The position numbers and the translations under genes are program-made. A model generated the notes under the pieces. The model saw nothing but the letters and a program-made list of their open reading frames with translations, had not been told where the DNA came from and did not search any database. Below, one piece after another: positions 35,296-44,886 of a stretch of DNA of 64,000 nucleotides; position 1 is the first letter of the stretch, and each line of letters begins with the position of its first letter. The stretch is taken from contig NZ_CANMZV010000002.1 of the NCBI RefSeq assembly GCF_947502415.1, positions 360,459 to 424,458 of the forward strand, read 5' to 3'. The DNA comes from an uncultured Photobacterium sp. (lineage in GTDB: Bacteria > Pseudomonadota > Gammaproteobacteria > Enterobacterales > Vibrionaceae).

Positions 35296-36429
35296 ATGCC
35301 AGATAAACAGAAAGAATCGAGCGGAGAAGGTTTACGTGGTCAGACGGCTGGATCGACAGCCTTGTGTACAGTTGGTAAAACCGGTACCGGGCTGACCTAC
35401 CGTGGTTTTGACATTTCTGATCTGGCTAAGCACGCCGAGTTTGAGGAAGTGGCTCACCTGCTGCTAAAGGGAAAGCTGCCAACTCGTGCAGAGCTGGCAG
35501 CGTATAAGGAGAAGTTGATATCTTATCGTGGCTTGCCAATGGCGCTAAAGGTTGTTCTTGAGCAGATCCCCGCTGATGCCCATCCGATGGATGTAATGCG
35601 AACGGCTTGCTCAATGCTGGGCAACCTGGAACAGGAGCACGACTTTGTTGAGGAGTATGATAAAGCCGACCGCTTGCTGGCGCTTCTGCCTGCCATTATT
35701 TGTTATTGGTACCGATATAGTCACCATGGGGTGCGCATTGAAACCTATTGCGAACAGGACAGTATCGGTGGTTATTTCCTTAAAATGCTGACGGGTGAAG
35801 CGCCATCTGAATTACACAAGCAGGTGATGCATTGCTCCCTTATCCTTTACGCGGAGCATGAGTTCAATGCTTCGACCTTTGCAGCCAGGGTTTGTGCCTC
35901 GACCCTGACAGATCTTTATTCCTGCATCACAGCGGCTATTGGAACATTGCGTGGACCACTGCATGGCGGGGCTAATGAAGCGGCGATGGAGATGATCGAA
36001 AAGTGGCAGACACCGGATGAAGCTGAAGTCGGGATCATGGCGATGTTGGCAAATAAAGAGAAGATCATGGGGTTTGGTCATGCTATTTACCGTGAATCGG
36101 ATCCGCGAAATGCGCTGATCAAACAATGGTCGGAAAAACTGGCGGAAGAAGCTGATGATGGGGTGCTTTATGATATTTCTGTTCGGGTCGAACAGGTTAT
36201 GAAGCGCGAGAAGAATTTGTTTTGTAATGCCGATTTTTTCCATGCATCGGCATATCACTTTATGAAAATTCCTACCAAGTTATTTACGCCGATATTTGTG
36301 ATGAGCCGGGTGACCGGTTGGGCTGCACACGTGTTTGAGCAGCGGGCTCATAATCGGATTATCAGGCCGAGTGCCGATTATATAGGGCCGGAACACCAGG
36401 AGTGGGTGCCGATAGAGCAGCGTCACTAG
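35296..36429 (+). CDS. prpC: 2-methylcitrate synthase (PrpC) or citrate synthase paralogue
   Basis: The 377-residue protein follows PrpC closely: TALCTVGKTGTGLTYRGFDI at the N-terminus, catalytic His in LRGPLHGGANE (about 225) and GFGHAIY (about 262), and the Asp near LFCNADFFHAS. PrpC condenses propionyl-CoA with oxaloacetate. None of prpB, prpD or acnD is next to it, and the AlkB-like gene follows with no gap. It may be a stand-alone PrpC. ATG at 35296 is chosen over GTG at 35293. Confidence 0.85.
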   Translation: MPDKQKESSGEGLRGQTAGSTALCTVGKTGTGLTYRGFDISDLAKHAEFEEVAHLLLKGKLPTRAELAAYKEKLISYRGLPMALKVVLEQIPADAHPMDVMRTACSMLGNLEQEHDFVEEYDKADRLLALLPAIICYWYRYSHHGVRIETYCEQDSIGGYFLKMLTGEAPSELHKQVMHCSLILYAEHEFNASTFAARVCASTLTDLYSCITAAIGTLRGPLHGGANEAAMEMIEKWQTPDEAEVGIMAMLANKEKIMGFGHAIYRESDPRNALIKQWSEKLAEEADDGVLYDISVRVEQVMKREKNLFCNADFFHASAYHFMKIPTKLFTPIFVMSRVTGWAAHVFEQRAHNRIIRPSADYIGPEHQEWVPIEQRH

Positions 36430-37041
36430 ATGAATTTAGACAGGGTGAATAAATCAGCTGTGAAGATTTCTCCAGGCTGGTGTGAGATTCCTGATGGCAA
36501 GTTATTCTGGCAGCCCGATTTTTTATTGCCGTCACAGGCTGAATTATATTTTCAGCAGTTGTTGTCCGAACTTAATTGGCGGCAGGAAACGATCCGTATG
36601 TTTGGCCGCGATGTTCTTCAGCCTCGATTACAGACCTGGTGTGGAGAGGCAGTATATACATACTCGGGGCTGACTATGACGCCAGCCCCTTGGACTCCCG
36701 CTTTGTTAGCTATCAAAGCAGCTTGTGAAGACATTAGCAGCACTCGGTTTAATTCAGTGTTGGTGAACCTTTATCGAGACGGACAGGATTATATGGGGTG
36801 GCACCGGGATAATGAACCAGAGCTGGGTGAGCAACCTGTCATTGCATCTGTCAGTTTGGGGGAAGCGCGGCGTTTTGTTCTTAAACACATTAAGAGTAAG
36901 CAGAAGCTGGAGTTTAATCTTTCTTCTGGTTCATTATTGGTTATGGCTGGAGTGACTCAGCAATACTGGCTGCATTCAGTGCCGAAAACACGTTGCCCTA
37001 AGGCTGCGAGAATTAACCTTACTTTCCGCCATATTAGTTAA
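36430..37041 (+). CDS. AlkB-like 2-oxoglutarate/Fe(II) dioxygenase
   Basis: The 203-residue protein has the AlkB core: LVNLYRDGQDYMGWHRDNE (iron ligands His and Asp), WLHSVPK (third iron His) and RINLTFR (2-oxoglutarate-binding Arg). It would repair alkylated bases in DNA or RNA; size and motifs resemble the AlkB2/3-like branch rather than E. coli AlkB. The ATG follows the prpC stop directly, so it is translated from the prpC message. Confidence 0.9.
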   Translation: MNLDRVNKSAVKISPGWCEIPDGKLFWQPDFLLPSQAELYFQQLLSELNWRQETIRMFGRDVLQPRLQTWCGEAVYTYSGLTMTPAPWTPALLAIKAACEDISSTRFNSVLVNLYRDGQDYMGWHRDNEPELGEQPVIASVSLGEARRFVLKHIKSKQKLEFNLSSGSLLVMAGVTQQYWLHSVPKTRCPKAARINLTFRHIS

Positions 37042-37182
37042 AGACCTATCTTTTTATAATGCAGGCTAAAATTGACCAAAACCCTGACTGTCGATGTGAT
37101 AGAGGCTGGTAGCGGTTCTGTGTGTAAGGATTTTATTATGTGTTTAAACGTTGATTTGCGCCAGCTTGAGAGGGAGTTTTAA

Positions 37183-38283
37183 ATGAAGTCATTACAAATA
37201 GGTTTTCCGTTAATTGTTTCTTTGTTGGTAAGTCCGGTATTTGCTGAGACGGCTTCAGTCAGCGCCAACCAGGCTAGCGAGTTATCTTCTTATCAGCAGG
37301 ATGCGGAATTGATTCGTCAGACCTATGAAAGCCAGCTTTTTACTTTGCCGGCTTTCAAGGTGGGCCATTATGGACTTCGGATGTATCGCCAAACTCAGGA
37401 TGCCAAATATGAATCGGCGATATGGGCTGATATGGCTCGCGTGGCGAGCAGGTTGAATAAGTTCGCCACGGAAGTTTATACGCCGGAGCAAATTAAGGCT
37501 TATTCAAACATACGTATTCAAAATTACAGCAAGAAAACTGACGAGCGAAGTAAGTTGAGATATGCGGTGACCAAATCGAAGCCTGAGTATTTGTATCTTG
37601 GGGTAGATTTACTTGGCTCCATGGCACGTGCGAATGAATATGGCCTCAAGCACCGTGAAGATGTCAGGTTGCGTCAGGTGATCCGTCGTTATGATTTTAC
37701 TGATTATGCAACAGATCCTGATATGATCAGGGCGTGGGCTGCGCAAGTTGCCAATCAGGTATATTGGTTACGTCAGTTAGGTGAGCAGGACGTTGTCGAT
37801 GAATTTATTGAGGCTTTTCGTGCGACTTATCCGGACAAGCTGGATAAGTCGCTGAGTGACCAGCAATTTATGAATAAAATTTATGGTCTGACACATATCA
37901 TATTTGCGGCTTCTGAATATTATCAGCACCCGCTTAAAGAACAGGACTTTAAATGGATTTATGACTACTACCGCGACAATATTGATACGATTCTGTCGCG
38001 TGCAAAAGAAGATGTGATTGCGGAAGTGGGGATTAACTTCTTACTGGCTGGGCTGGATACGGATCCTGTAGTGGAAAATACCCGAAAAGTAATCCAGCAG
38101 GCAATCGATCGTAAAGCAGGTATGGTGCCCTCTGTTCATGGTGAAACTGAGTTAATTGGTGGTGAGCATCGTAATGTGTTGTCGATTATGTTGCTGGATT
38201 GGCGAGGAGCTAAAGCGGTACCGACAGTGTCCAACCAGCCGCATATTTTTGATGCTGTACCCTATGGCTTAATTGCTAAGTAA
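37183..38283 (+). CDS. Exported helical protein of unknown function (DUF3541-like)
   Basis: The 366-residue protein has a signal peptide cleaved after VFA (about residue 22) and a soluble, mostly helical mature part rich in Tyr and Arg (YLYLGVDLLGSMARANEYG, VNQVYWLRQLG). From memory it resembles the DUF3541 group found in Vibrionaceae; no catalytic motif is visible. GAGGGAG precedes the ATG. It stands alone, followed by a copy of the ATACCAATCAGC repeat end. Confidence 0.6.
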   Translation: MKSLQIGFPLIVSLLVSPVFAETASVSANQASELSSYQQDAELIRQTYESQLFTLPAFKVGHYGLRMYRQTQDAKYESAIWADMARVASRLNKFATEVYTPEQIKAYSNIRIQNYSKKTDERSKLRYAVTKSKPEYLYLGVDLLGSMARANEYGLKHREDVRLRQVIRRYDFTDYATDPDMIRAWAAQVANQVYWLRQLGEQDVVDEFIEAFRATYPDKLDKSLSDQQFMNKIYGLTHIIFAASEYYQHPLKEQDFKWIYDYYRDNIDTILSRAKEDVIAEVGINFLLAGLDTDPVVENTRKVIQQAIDRKAGMVPSVHGETELIGGEHRNVLSIMLLDWRGAKAVPTVSNQPHIFDAVPYGLIAK

Positions 38284-38326
38284 TACCAATCAGCATAAGG
38301 CAGTTAAGCTTAGCCTAAGCTTAGCC
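38283..38326. repeat. Solo repeat end plus 11-base tandem duplication
   Basis: ATACCAATCAGCATAAG at 38283-38299 is identical to the left end of the element at 9951. No matching inverted end is seen downstream. TAAGCTTAGCC is duplicated in tandem at 38305-38326. It may be a decayed copy of the same small element. Confidence 0.5.
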
Positions 38327-38419
38327 GCATGAAAAGTTAATATTAAGGGCAATTAGTAATATCTTACAAAGAAAGCCCTTTCTTGAAGGGCCTTACGGAT
38401 GTTGTTTCTATAACTTCAA

Positions 38420-39016
38420 TTAAAGAGATTGAAAATATTTACCGTTGATGCTGGTGACGGTGAATGTTTGGACTTCCATGCTAGGAGACCAGTAAACGGC
38501 ATTCCATCCAGCCTTGATTTTCAGATGTCGGATAAAGTCTTTTGGCTTAGGAAGTTGTTCCCAAACCTGTGGTAAAAAAAGTGCCTGACTGTAATTGTCC
38601 GAAAGGATAACGCCAACTTTGTTACTTTCTAAGTAATTCAAAAGATCTTGTTCTGATCTGATTTCGAGGGTTTCAGGTTCTGATAAGACAGACACCTCAA
38701 TCATAAGGTGGTCAAGTTGCTCTTCTGTTAATGGCATAAAGCGCCGGTCCTGATAGGCACTGGCCCGTGCTTTGTTGTGAACATCTAGTACTAGTGGTGA
38801 ATGTGCGGTGGTTGACCCTAAGCAACCCTGCAGTTGACCATCTACGGTAAGGGTAACGAAACAGGCTCCAGGCCGGATTAGTTTTTTACCATAGAGATCG
38901 AGCTGGGGTGGGTGTGATAATTCATCTGAAAAATGGCCGCGTATAGCTTCCCTGGCAATGTCCAGTAGCTGGGTAAGCTCCCCTTTATTCAGGTTCTGAG
39001 ACGAGGTAACTGACAT
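38420..39016 (-). CDS. AMMECR1-domain protein (AmmeMemoRadiSam system protein A)
   Basis: The 198-residue protein is a single AMMECR1 domain with the family motif LQGCLGSTTAHSPL (about residues 60-75) and PLTEEQLDHLMIEVSVLSEPE. Biochemical function is not established. An ATG at 39016 inside the MEMO gene's end is preferred to TTG at 39025; the genes overlap by about 32 bases and must be co-translated. The neighbouring MEMO and radical SAM genes complete the three-part AmmeMemoRadiSam set. Confidence 0.88.
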   Translation of the reverse strand: MSVTSSQNLNKGELTQLLDIAREAIRGHFSDELSHPPQLDLYGKKLIRPGACFVTLTVDGQLQGCLGSTTAHSPLVLDVHNKARASAYQDRRFMPLTEEQLDHLMIEVSVLSEPETLEIRSEQDLLNYLESNKVGVILSDNYSQALFLPQVWEQLPKPKDFIRHLKIKAGWNAVYWSPSMEVQTFTVTSINGKYFQSL

Positions 39017-39773
39017 ATCCAACAACTCTCTCCTTGTCGCCGGCGGTATCGCCGGAATTTTTTAGTTCTACACGTTTTAACTGATAATCCCGTTTTTTTG
39101 CGAGTAATAGCAATGTATTGATGCCTGTTGAGCCACATGCTTGCTCGGGTTGTAGAGTGGGCTCAAAGTGTTCGATTAAAGAGCAGGTTTTTTTATCTAA
39201 AGCTTGCGCTTCGGTGTATGGGTGATAGTGGCTGAGATCGCTGCTTATCACGAGTAGTGTGTTTTCATCCTGCCATAAAGAGTCAATGATTTTCGCTACA
39301 GTAACAGGTGAAACTTCACTTGTCAGAATTGGTAACAAGGTGAAACTGTTTAAACAGCGTTGCAGAAAAGGTAGCTGAACTTCAAGGCAGTGCTCAAAGG
39401 CGTGTACCTGATCTGAGATTTCAATATCATCTATTTTGCTTAATATTTCAACACTTTGTGTGTCGATAGGGACATTTCCTAACGGAGTAGAAAAATAGTT
39501 GACTGCTGGTAGGGCACAGCCTTGGAAAAAAAAGCGGTGACTAGGCCCAATAAGGATCACTTTATTAATACGATCAGCTTGCAACTTCAAGTGCCGATAA
39601 GCTTCGGCAGCGATTTCACCTGAATAGATATAACCTGCATGGGGAACGATTAAAGCGCGGATTTGCCCCGAGGTATCCGTCACTGGGTTCAGCCAGTTAT
39701 CAAGTTGAGATTGCAAGGATTCTGGGGACTTATCATAGAAGCTCCCCGCAACAGCTGGTGGACGAATGTTCAT
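38985..39773 (-). CDS. MEMO-family protein (AmmeMemoRadiSam system protein B)
   Basis: The 262-residue protein has MEMO motifs: VPHAGYIYSGEIAA (about 43-56), IGPSHRFFFQG and VISSDLSHYHPY. MEMO proteins share a fold with extradiol dioxygenases, whose metal-binding His residues are represented here. ATG at 39773 (MNIRPPAVAGSFYD) is chosen over GTG at 39782. It starts about 70 bases from the divergent radical SAM gene, so both probably share a control region. Confidence 0.9.
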   Translation of the reverse strand: MNIRPPAVAGSFYDKSPESLQSQLDNWLNPVTDTSGQIRALIVPHAGYIYSGEIAAEAYRHLKLQADRINKVILIGPSHRFFFQGCALPAVNYFSTPLGNVPIDTQSVEILSKIDDIEISDQVHAFEHCLEVQLPFLQRCLNSFTLLPILTSEVSPVTVAKIIDSLWQDENTLLVISSDLSHYHPYTEAQALDKKTCSLIEHFEPTLQPEQACGSTGINTLLLLAKKRDYQLKRVELKNSGDTAGDKERVVGYVSYLVSEPE

Positions 39774-39843
39774 AGAAATCACACGGTTATTTCTAACAAT
39801 ACTATATTTAGTATAGGTACTAATAAAATTGGTGAGAGGTTTT

Positions 39844-40923
39844 ATGCAGCAGCCTCCAAGTGTGTTTAAAACAGAATATTGGCATCGACTTGAGGACGGG
39901 AGGGTTATTTGCGATCTCTGCCCTCGCCATTGCCGATTGCGAGAAGGTAAACGCGGAGCTTGTTTTGTTCGTCAGGCACTCGACGGTGAGATTGTGCTGA
40001 CAAGCTATGGGCGCTCCAGTGGCTTCTGTATTGATCCGATAGAGAAAAAGCCACTTAATCATTTTTACCCTGGCAGTTCAGTGCTTTCGTTTGGTACAGC
40101 AGGATGTAACCTTAGTTGTAAATTTTGTCAGAACTGGAGTATTAGTAAGTCCCGTGAGATTGATACTCTGGGAGAAATGGCAATGCCGGAGCAAATTGCT
40201 CGGGCGGCACAGCGTTACGGCTGCGAAAGTATAGCTTTCACCTATAATGATCCGGTGATTTTCATGGAGTATGCTGTTGATACAGCTCAAGCGTGTCATG
40301 AGCTCGGGATCTTTAGTGTGGCTGTTACTGCCGGATATATATGTGATAAGCCAAGAGTGGAATTCTTCCGTTATATGGATGCAGCAAATGTTGACCTGAA
40401 GGCGTTTACAGAACGTTTCTATCATAAAATTTGCAGTGGCCATCTGGCTCCAGTACTCGATACATTGTTGTATTTGTACCATGAAACCGATGTCTGGTTT
40501 GAAATCACTACCTTATTGATTCCTGATGAAAATGACAGTAATGCAGAATTGGATGAGCTTACTCGCTGGGTTTACGACAATTTAGGCCCTGATGTACCCA
40601 TCCACTTTAGTGCTTTCCACCCGGATTTTAAAATGCTCGACAAACCGCATACGCCACCTGAAACCGTTAAGCGGGCAAGGGAAATTGCGCTTAAGAATGG
40701 GTTGAACTATGCCTATGTCGGTAATATTTTTGATGAGGCTGGAGACAGCACCTATTGCCCAGGCTGTAAGAAAAAAGTGCTGGTGAGAGATTGGTATAAA
40801 CTAGGTGAACGGGCACTGAGTGAAGGCGGTGTCTGTGAGTATTGTGGGTATCAGATTGCCGGGCGATTTAATGCACATAAAACCAGTTTTGGTCGTCGGC
40901 GGATCCCGGTCAAAATTGCTTAA
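39844..40923 (+). CDS. AmmeMemoRadiSam system radical SAM enzyme
   Basis: The 359-residue protein has an N-terminal Cys cluster (CDLCPRHCRLREGKRGAC, about 18-35), the radical SAM motif CNLSCKFC (about 87-94) that binds the 4Fe-4S cluster, and a C-terminal pair of CxxC motifs (CPGC, CEYC, about 302 and 333), matching the enzyme of the AmmeMemoRadiSam set. Substrate and product are unknown. ATG at 39844 follows GAGAGG; a TTG at 39829 would precede it. Confidence 0.92.
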   Translation: MQQPPSVFKTEYWHRLEDGRVICDLCPRHCRLREGKRGACFVRQALDGEIVLTSYGRSSGFCIDPIEKKPLNHFYPGSSVLSFGTAGCNLSCKFCQNWSISKSREIDTLGEMAMPEQIARAAQRYGCESIAFTYNDPVIFMEYAVDTAQACHELGIFSVAVTAGYICDKPRVEFFRYMDAANVDLKAFTERFYHKICSGHLAPVLDTLLYLYHETDVWFEITTLLIPDENDSNAELDELTRWVYDNLGPDVPIHFSAFHPDFKMLDKPHTPPETVKRAREIALKNGLNYAYVGNIFDEAGDSTYCPGCKKKVLVRDWYKLGERALSEGGVCEYCGYQIAGRFNAHKTSFGRRRIPVKIA

Positions 40924-41024
40924 TTCATCACAAGTTGCTTGTCATCCCTTATAGGGCTTGTAATGCGGGGCAGCTTTCTATTATCTTAGCGGGCAATTGA
41001 ACCTGATTAACTTAATGGAAGTTT

Positions 41025-41333
41025 ATGTCTGACATGACCATTGAACAGCTTGTGGGCTACAAGAACCTAGTGATCACCCAGCCTCGCTGCCCATACTGTG
41101 TTAAAGCTAAGCAGCTTTTGGATGACCGTGGTACAGAGTACAGCACTTTGGTACTGGGTACTGATCTTGAGAAAACAACAATGGTTGAGTTTATAGAGCA
41201 GGTTACAGGTCAAACTGTTCGGACCGTGCCGCAAATTATTCTTGATAGCCAGTATATCGGTGGCCATGATGATTTGGTTGCGTTTCTTGAGCGTCAGGTA
41301 GACGATGAAGAGTTCAGTGACTTTGAGCTATAA
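41025..41333 (+). CDS. Glutaredoxin
   Basis: The 102-residue protein has the dithiol active site RCPYCVKAK (about residues 21-29), the cis-Pro motif TVPQIILD and GGHDDL for glutathione binding. It reduces disulfides with glutathione in the cytosol. Slightly longer than E. coli GrxA, with an acidic tail (DDEEFSDFEL). A strong terminator follows. Confidence 0.93.
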   Translation: MSDMTIEQLVGYKNLVITQPRCPYCVKAKQLLDDRGTEYSTLVLGTDLEKTTMVEFIEQVTGQTVRTVPQIILDSQYIGGHDDLVAFLERQVDDEEFSDFEL

Positions 41334-41396
41334 ACGATTATCTTAAAGAAACGCATTTCTGCTAAAAATGTGACATATCACGAAGTGTAAAGATTC

Positions 41397-41425
41397 AAAA
41401 GATGAGCTAAGGCTCATCTTTTTTT
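41397..41425 (+). terminator. Terminator after glutaredoxin gene
   Basis: AAGATGAGC and GCTCATCTT pair around TAAG and are followed by seven T. Confidence 0.9.
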
Positions 41426-41654
41426 GTTTTATAAAAGTTAAATTCATTATGAGCATAATTGTGTATGTCAGTGTGTTATTTTTATTGAATAAAGCATCAA
41501 TGTTTTTATAGTCTTGAGTTGGCTTTTGTTCCTTGCTTTAACACATCTCATTGTAAAATAGCTACTTTTTACTACCATTAAACAATATAAAGATAAGAAT
41601 AAAATCGAAAAATGAGGGACGTAATTTTTATTGATTAGCCATGGAGGAGGCAAA

Positions 41655-43316
41655 ATGTTAGCAGGAAAGAAGTTTTTGCTGATTGACGATTGCAACACCG
41701 CTATTTCTTTAATGCGCTCAATGCTCAATATGTCAGGTATTTCGAATGACAATATTGAGAGTACCACGGACAGCCTCAAAGCCCTTCGTCTACTGGCAAG
41801 TCATAGCTATGACATCGTGATTTGTGACTACAACATGCGGCACCATATTGATGGAGGTCTAATTTTTGATGAAGTAATACAGCGTAAGCTTCTTTCCAGT
41901 GATGGGGTGTTTATTTGTGTTACTGGAGATAATACCCAGCAGGTAGTTTCCCATTTTATTGAGCTGGAACCAGATGATTACCTTATTAAGCCTTTTAGTG
42001 CGGCGATATTTATAGGGCGCATTGAGAAGGTGACACAAAGAAAATCTGCTCTGTATCCGTTGTTGTTGGCGATTGATAATAAAGACTATCAAACAGCGAT
42101 TGGTTTGTGTGAACGGTATAGAGCTGAGACTCCGCAATATAAGGGCTATATAGACAGAATTTACGGTGACTGCTTGCTGCGTTCTGAACAGCATTTGGAA
42201 GCAAAGCAATTTTATGAGCAAGCTTGTAAGAGCAATGAGCATGTCTGGCCAAGAATTGGCTTTGGTCAAGCTTTGAAGGGGCTGGGGGAGTTGAAACAAG
42301 CTGAGGCTGTATTTGAAGAAATACTGGCAAAACATCCCAAGCAACCATTAGCACGAAAGCACTTGGCGGGCTGTTTGCTCGAGGGGGATAGAATTCCAGA
42401 GGCCCTTGAACATTTCCATTTGCTTCATAAGGTGAACTCAGCAAATCCTATGCGCGAACTGATTATTGCTAATCTTTATGCAGCCTTGCAGCAACACGAA
42501 AAAGCGGCGATTGGCTATCAACGTTTTATAACGAAGGTTACTGGAACTAATCGTCATAGTTTTGGTGTTTCAGGTAATGTTTCCGTTTCTTTGATGCTTG
42601 CCAGCCTTTATACCAATGATAACGATGAGCATGCCGAATTGTTGAAAGAGGCAAGGCATAATATTTATGAGCGAAGTGCACATATTGAAACAGAAAAAGA
42701 ACGCTATGAAAGTGAAATTAGCTCGCTGACAAGTGTGGCAATTTTGGCTTGCTTGCATGGAGAAATCAGAGATTGTTTTAGCATTGTAGGCCGAATTAAT
42801 TTGCAAGCTAAGCCTATTGATGATTATTACACGGTACTGAATATTGCCCGTTTGTATGGGTTTTGCGGCATGCCGGATAAATATGAACAGACCATGCAGA
42901 TAGCTCGAAAGTTATGTGGTGTAGCTGATGATGCTGTTTTGATCCAGACTCAGGTCAAGCTGATGGAAGCCTGCCATGCAGAGATAAATCATAGGTTAAA
43001 AGAGGGAGGTAGCCTGGTCGAAAAGGCGTTTGAGATGCGTAGCGATAATAGAGCGATTGACGCGATTGAGTATGCATATCGTGCTTTTCATATGGTGCCT
43101 TACCATTACAAGCTGTGCTTTTTGATCCTTGAGTTAACAGCATTGGCGACGCCTTCTTTTATGAGTCCTAAAGAAATTAAAGAGATCATCACGTCTTGTA
43201 ATTGGGTTTTTCAAAACGATACCCGGCCAAATGGTAATGAGATTGAAAGGGCAAAGGAGCTTTATCGTATGGCAATATCCCGAGTTGAGAAGATGCCGAA
43301 AGCGATGGCGACTTGA
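41655..43316 (+). CDS. Response regulator receiver domain fused to TPR repeats
   Basis: The ATG at 41655 follows GGAGGAGG. Residues 1-120 are a receiver domain with all key sites: LLIDDC (acidic pair), phospho-acceptor Asp in VICDYNM (about 57), VTGD and Lys in LIKPF. From about 130 to 550 the chain is TPR-like helices (for example LRSEQHLEAKQFYEQACK, LAGCLLEGDRIPEALEHF). There is no DNA-binding or enzymatic output domain, so output would be by protein contact. No histidine kinase is adjacent; similar REC-TPR proteins occur in Vibrionaceae. Confidence 0.85.
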   Translation: MLAGKKFLLIDDCNTAISLMRSMLNMSGISNDNIESTTDSLKALRLLASHSYDIVICDYNMRHHIDGGLIFDEVIQRKLLSSDGVFICVTGDNTQQVVSHFIELEPDDYLIKPFSAAIFIGRIEKVTQRKSALYPLLLAIDNKDYQTAIGLCERYRAETPQYKGYIDRIYGDCLLRSEQHLEAKQFYEQACKSNEHVWPRIGFGQALKGLGELKQAEAVFEEILAKHPKQPLARKHLAGCLLEGDRIPEALEHFHLLHKVNSANPMRELIIANLYAALQQHEKAAIGYQRFITKVTGTNRHSFGVSGNVSVSLMLASLYTNDNDEHAELLKEARHNIYERSAHIETEKERYESEISSLTSVAILACLHGEIRDCFSIVGRINLQAKPIDDYYTVLNIARLYGFCGMPDKYEQTMQIARKLCGVADDAVLIQTQVKLMEACHAEINHRLKEGGSLVEKAFEMRSDNRAIDAIEYAYRAFHMVPYHYKLCFLILELTALATPSFMSPKEIKEIITSCNWVFQNDTRPNGNEIERAKELYRMAISRVEKMPKAMAT

Positions 43317-43400
43317 TATGTCTCAGCATCTTTGTGTTACATAATTTTCTGATAATTAAAGATATTTTGATGTTCCTGGGGATCTTGCTGTTATGAAAAG

Positions 43401-43447
43401 AAAATCGCCGTTATCTTTGCATCAACAGAGATAGCGGCGACTTTTGT
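43401..43447. terminator. Bidirectional terminator between REC-TPR gene and brnQ
   Basis: TCGCCGTTATCT pairs with AGATAGCGGCGA (one mismatch), flanked by A and T runs, between two convergent genes. Confidence 0.8.
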
Positions 43448-43474
43448 CTGATCTATAGAAGGCTTTTGCTGTGA

Positions 43475-44776
43475 TTAATTAGCCATCTTGGCAGAGAACG
43501 TCGCTTTTACATTTTGTAAGCGGCTTAGCGCCAAGACAATCATGCAAGGAAGGAACCAACTTGCATGGGCTGTATACAGAGGAAGTGAGTGCTCCAAAGC
43601 AGCATGTAGACTTTCCGGCATCTGACCTAAGATACTTAATGCATCAATTCCGCCAAAAACAAAAGCTGTCGTTAACATACCTATGTAGGTGGAAGAAACG
43701 GACTTCTTACCTGGGAAAACAAAAGAAGCCAGAACCAGGGCGATAGCGACCGGGCAGAGAACCAAGATAGCAGGTAGGCTGACGGTCAGGATTTGTTCAA
43801 GGCCAAAGTTTGCGATAAAACCGGTTAGTACGACGACAATTGCCGCTGTCATTGAAAACGGTGCGTTGAAACTTTGTTTGTAGTATTCAGCACTGGCGTT
43901 AGTTAGTCCGACAGTTGTCGTCAGGCATGCCATTACAATGATGGCTGCAAGTAACCACTGACCGTAGGCACCGAATTCACCCGCAACATAACGTGTCAGG
44001 ATTTCGCCTCCGTTAGCGGCATTGGCGGCAACCGGGGTAGAAGTAGCACCAACATAGCCAATAGCAATGTAACAGCCGGACATAAGCACTGCATAGATTA
44101 AGGCAACTTTTAACGATGTTTTTGCAACATCTTTTGGCTCAGTTACGCCTTTGCTGTTGATTGTCTGGATGATCACCCAGCCGAAACCAACTGCCGCGAT
44201 TGCATCCATGGTCATGTAGCCCTGGATTAAACCCTGAGTTACAGCATTTTGTTGGTAGTCCGCGGTAGGTGCTTGTGGCAAGCCAAGGGGAAAGAATATT
44301 GCCGCAAAAGCCAGAGCCAATAGCATCAGGATCAGCATTGGTGTCATAACTTTACCAATGTAATCAACCAGTCGACCTGGTTTAAACGCCAGCAATAGGG
44401 TGGTTGCGGAGAATGCTACTGAGAACAGCATCAGGTGATCACTGGTGACAAAAGGCTTTATGCCCATTTCATACGCAACAGTTACCGCTCGAGGCATCCC
44501 GAATGCTGGGCCGATGGCGGTGAATAGCAGTACCCAAAAAGTTTTTCCAAGCCAGTTAGGAAGCGGGCGAGTCAAATTCTGGCTACTGCTGATTCGTCCA
44601 AGAACGATCAATGTAAATGCTGGTAGCCCGACGGCTGTGATTAGGAAACCAGCCATTGCCTGAAATAAGTGTGTTCCTGCTTCTAAACCTAGAGACGGCG
44701 GAAAGATCAAATTGCCGGCACCGAGAAAGAGCGCGAATGTCATTAAGCCTGTGGCAAATAAGTCTTGTGTTTTCAC
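43475..44776 (-). CDS. brnQ: Branched-chain amino acid transporter BrnQ (LIVCS family)
   Basis: The 433-residue membrane protein has about 12 hydrophobic helices and the LIVCS signature ALFLGAGNLIFPPSLG near the N-terminus. It imports Leu, Ile and Val with Na+. It starts with GTG (AGGA upstream). A 36-codon Ile-rich leader peptide frame and alternative hairpins lie in the 220 bases before it, which suggests control by supply of branched-chain aminoacyl-tRNA. Confidence 0.93.
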   Translation of the reverse strand: MKTQDLFATGLMTFALFLGAGNLIFPPSLGLEAGTHLFQAMAGFLITAVGLPAFTLIVLGRISSSQNLTRPLPNWLGKTFWVLLFTAIGPAFGMPRAVTVAYEMGIKPFVTSDHLMLFSVAFSATTLLLAFKPGRLVDYIGKVMTPMLILMLLALAFAAIFFPLGLPQAPTADYQQNAVTQGLIQGYMTMDAIAAVGFGWVIIQTINSKGVTEPKDVAKTSLKVALIYAVLMSGCYIAIGYVGATSTPVAANAANGGEILTRYVAGEFGAYGQWLLAAIIVMACLTTTVGLTNASAEYYKQSFNAPFSMTAAIVVVLTGFIANFGLEQILTVSLPAILVLCPVAIALVLASFVFPGKKSVSSTYIGMLTTAFVFGGIDALSILGQMPESLHAALEHSLPLYTAHASWFLPCMIVLALSRLQNVKATFSAKMAN

Positions 44777-44839
44777 TGCACATGTCCTGTCTTTAATTTA
44801 TTGGGACCGTCAGTAAGGCTGGAGAGAAAAGAGAAGAAG

Positions 44840-44886
44840 GGAAAGCGTATCCTCCGTCAGCCTGGCTGACGGAAGTAACCGCCAGC
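44840..44886 (-). promoter_or_regulatory. Mutually exclusive hairpins between leader peptide and brnQ
   Basis: Read on the minus strand after the leader stop, GGCTGGCGG can pair with CCGTCAGCC, and that same CCGTCAGCC can instead pair with the following GGCTGACGG. A later CAGCC could pair with the third segment. This 1:2 versus 2:3 layout is that of amino-acid attenuators. No good T-run follows, so control could be on translation or RNA stability rather than by classic termination. Confidence 0.5.
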
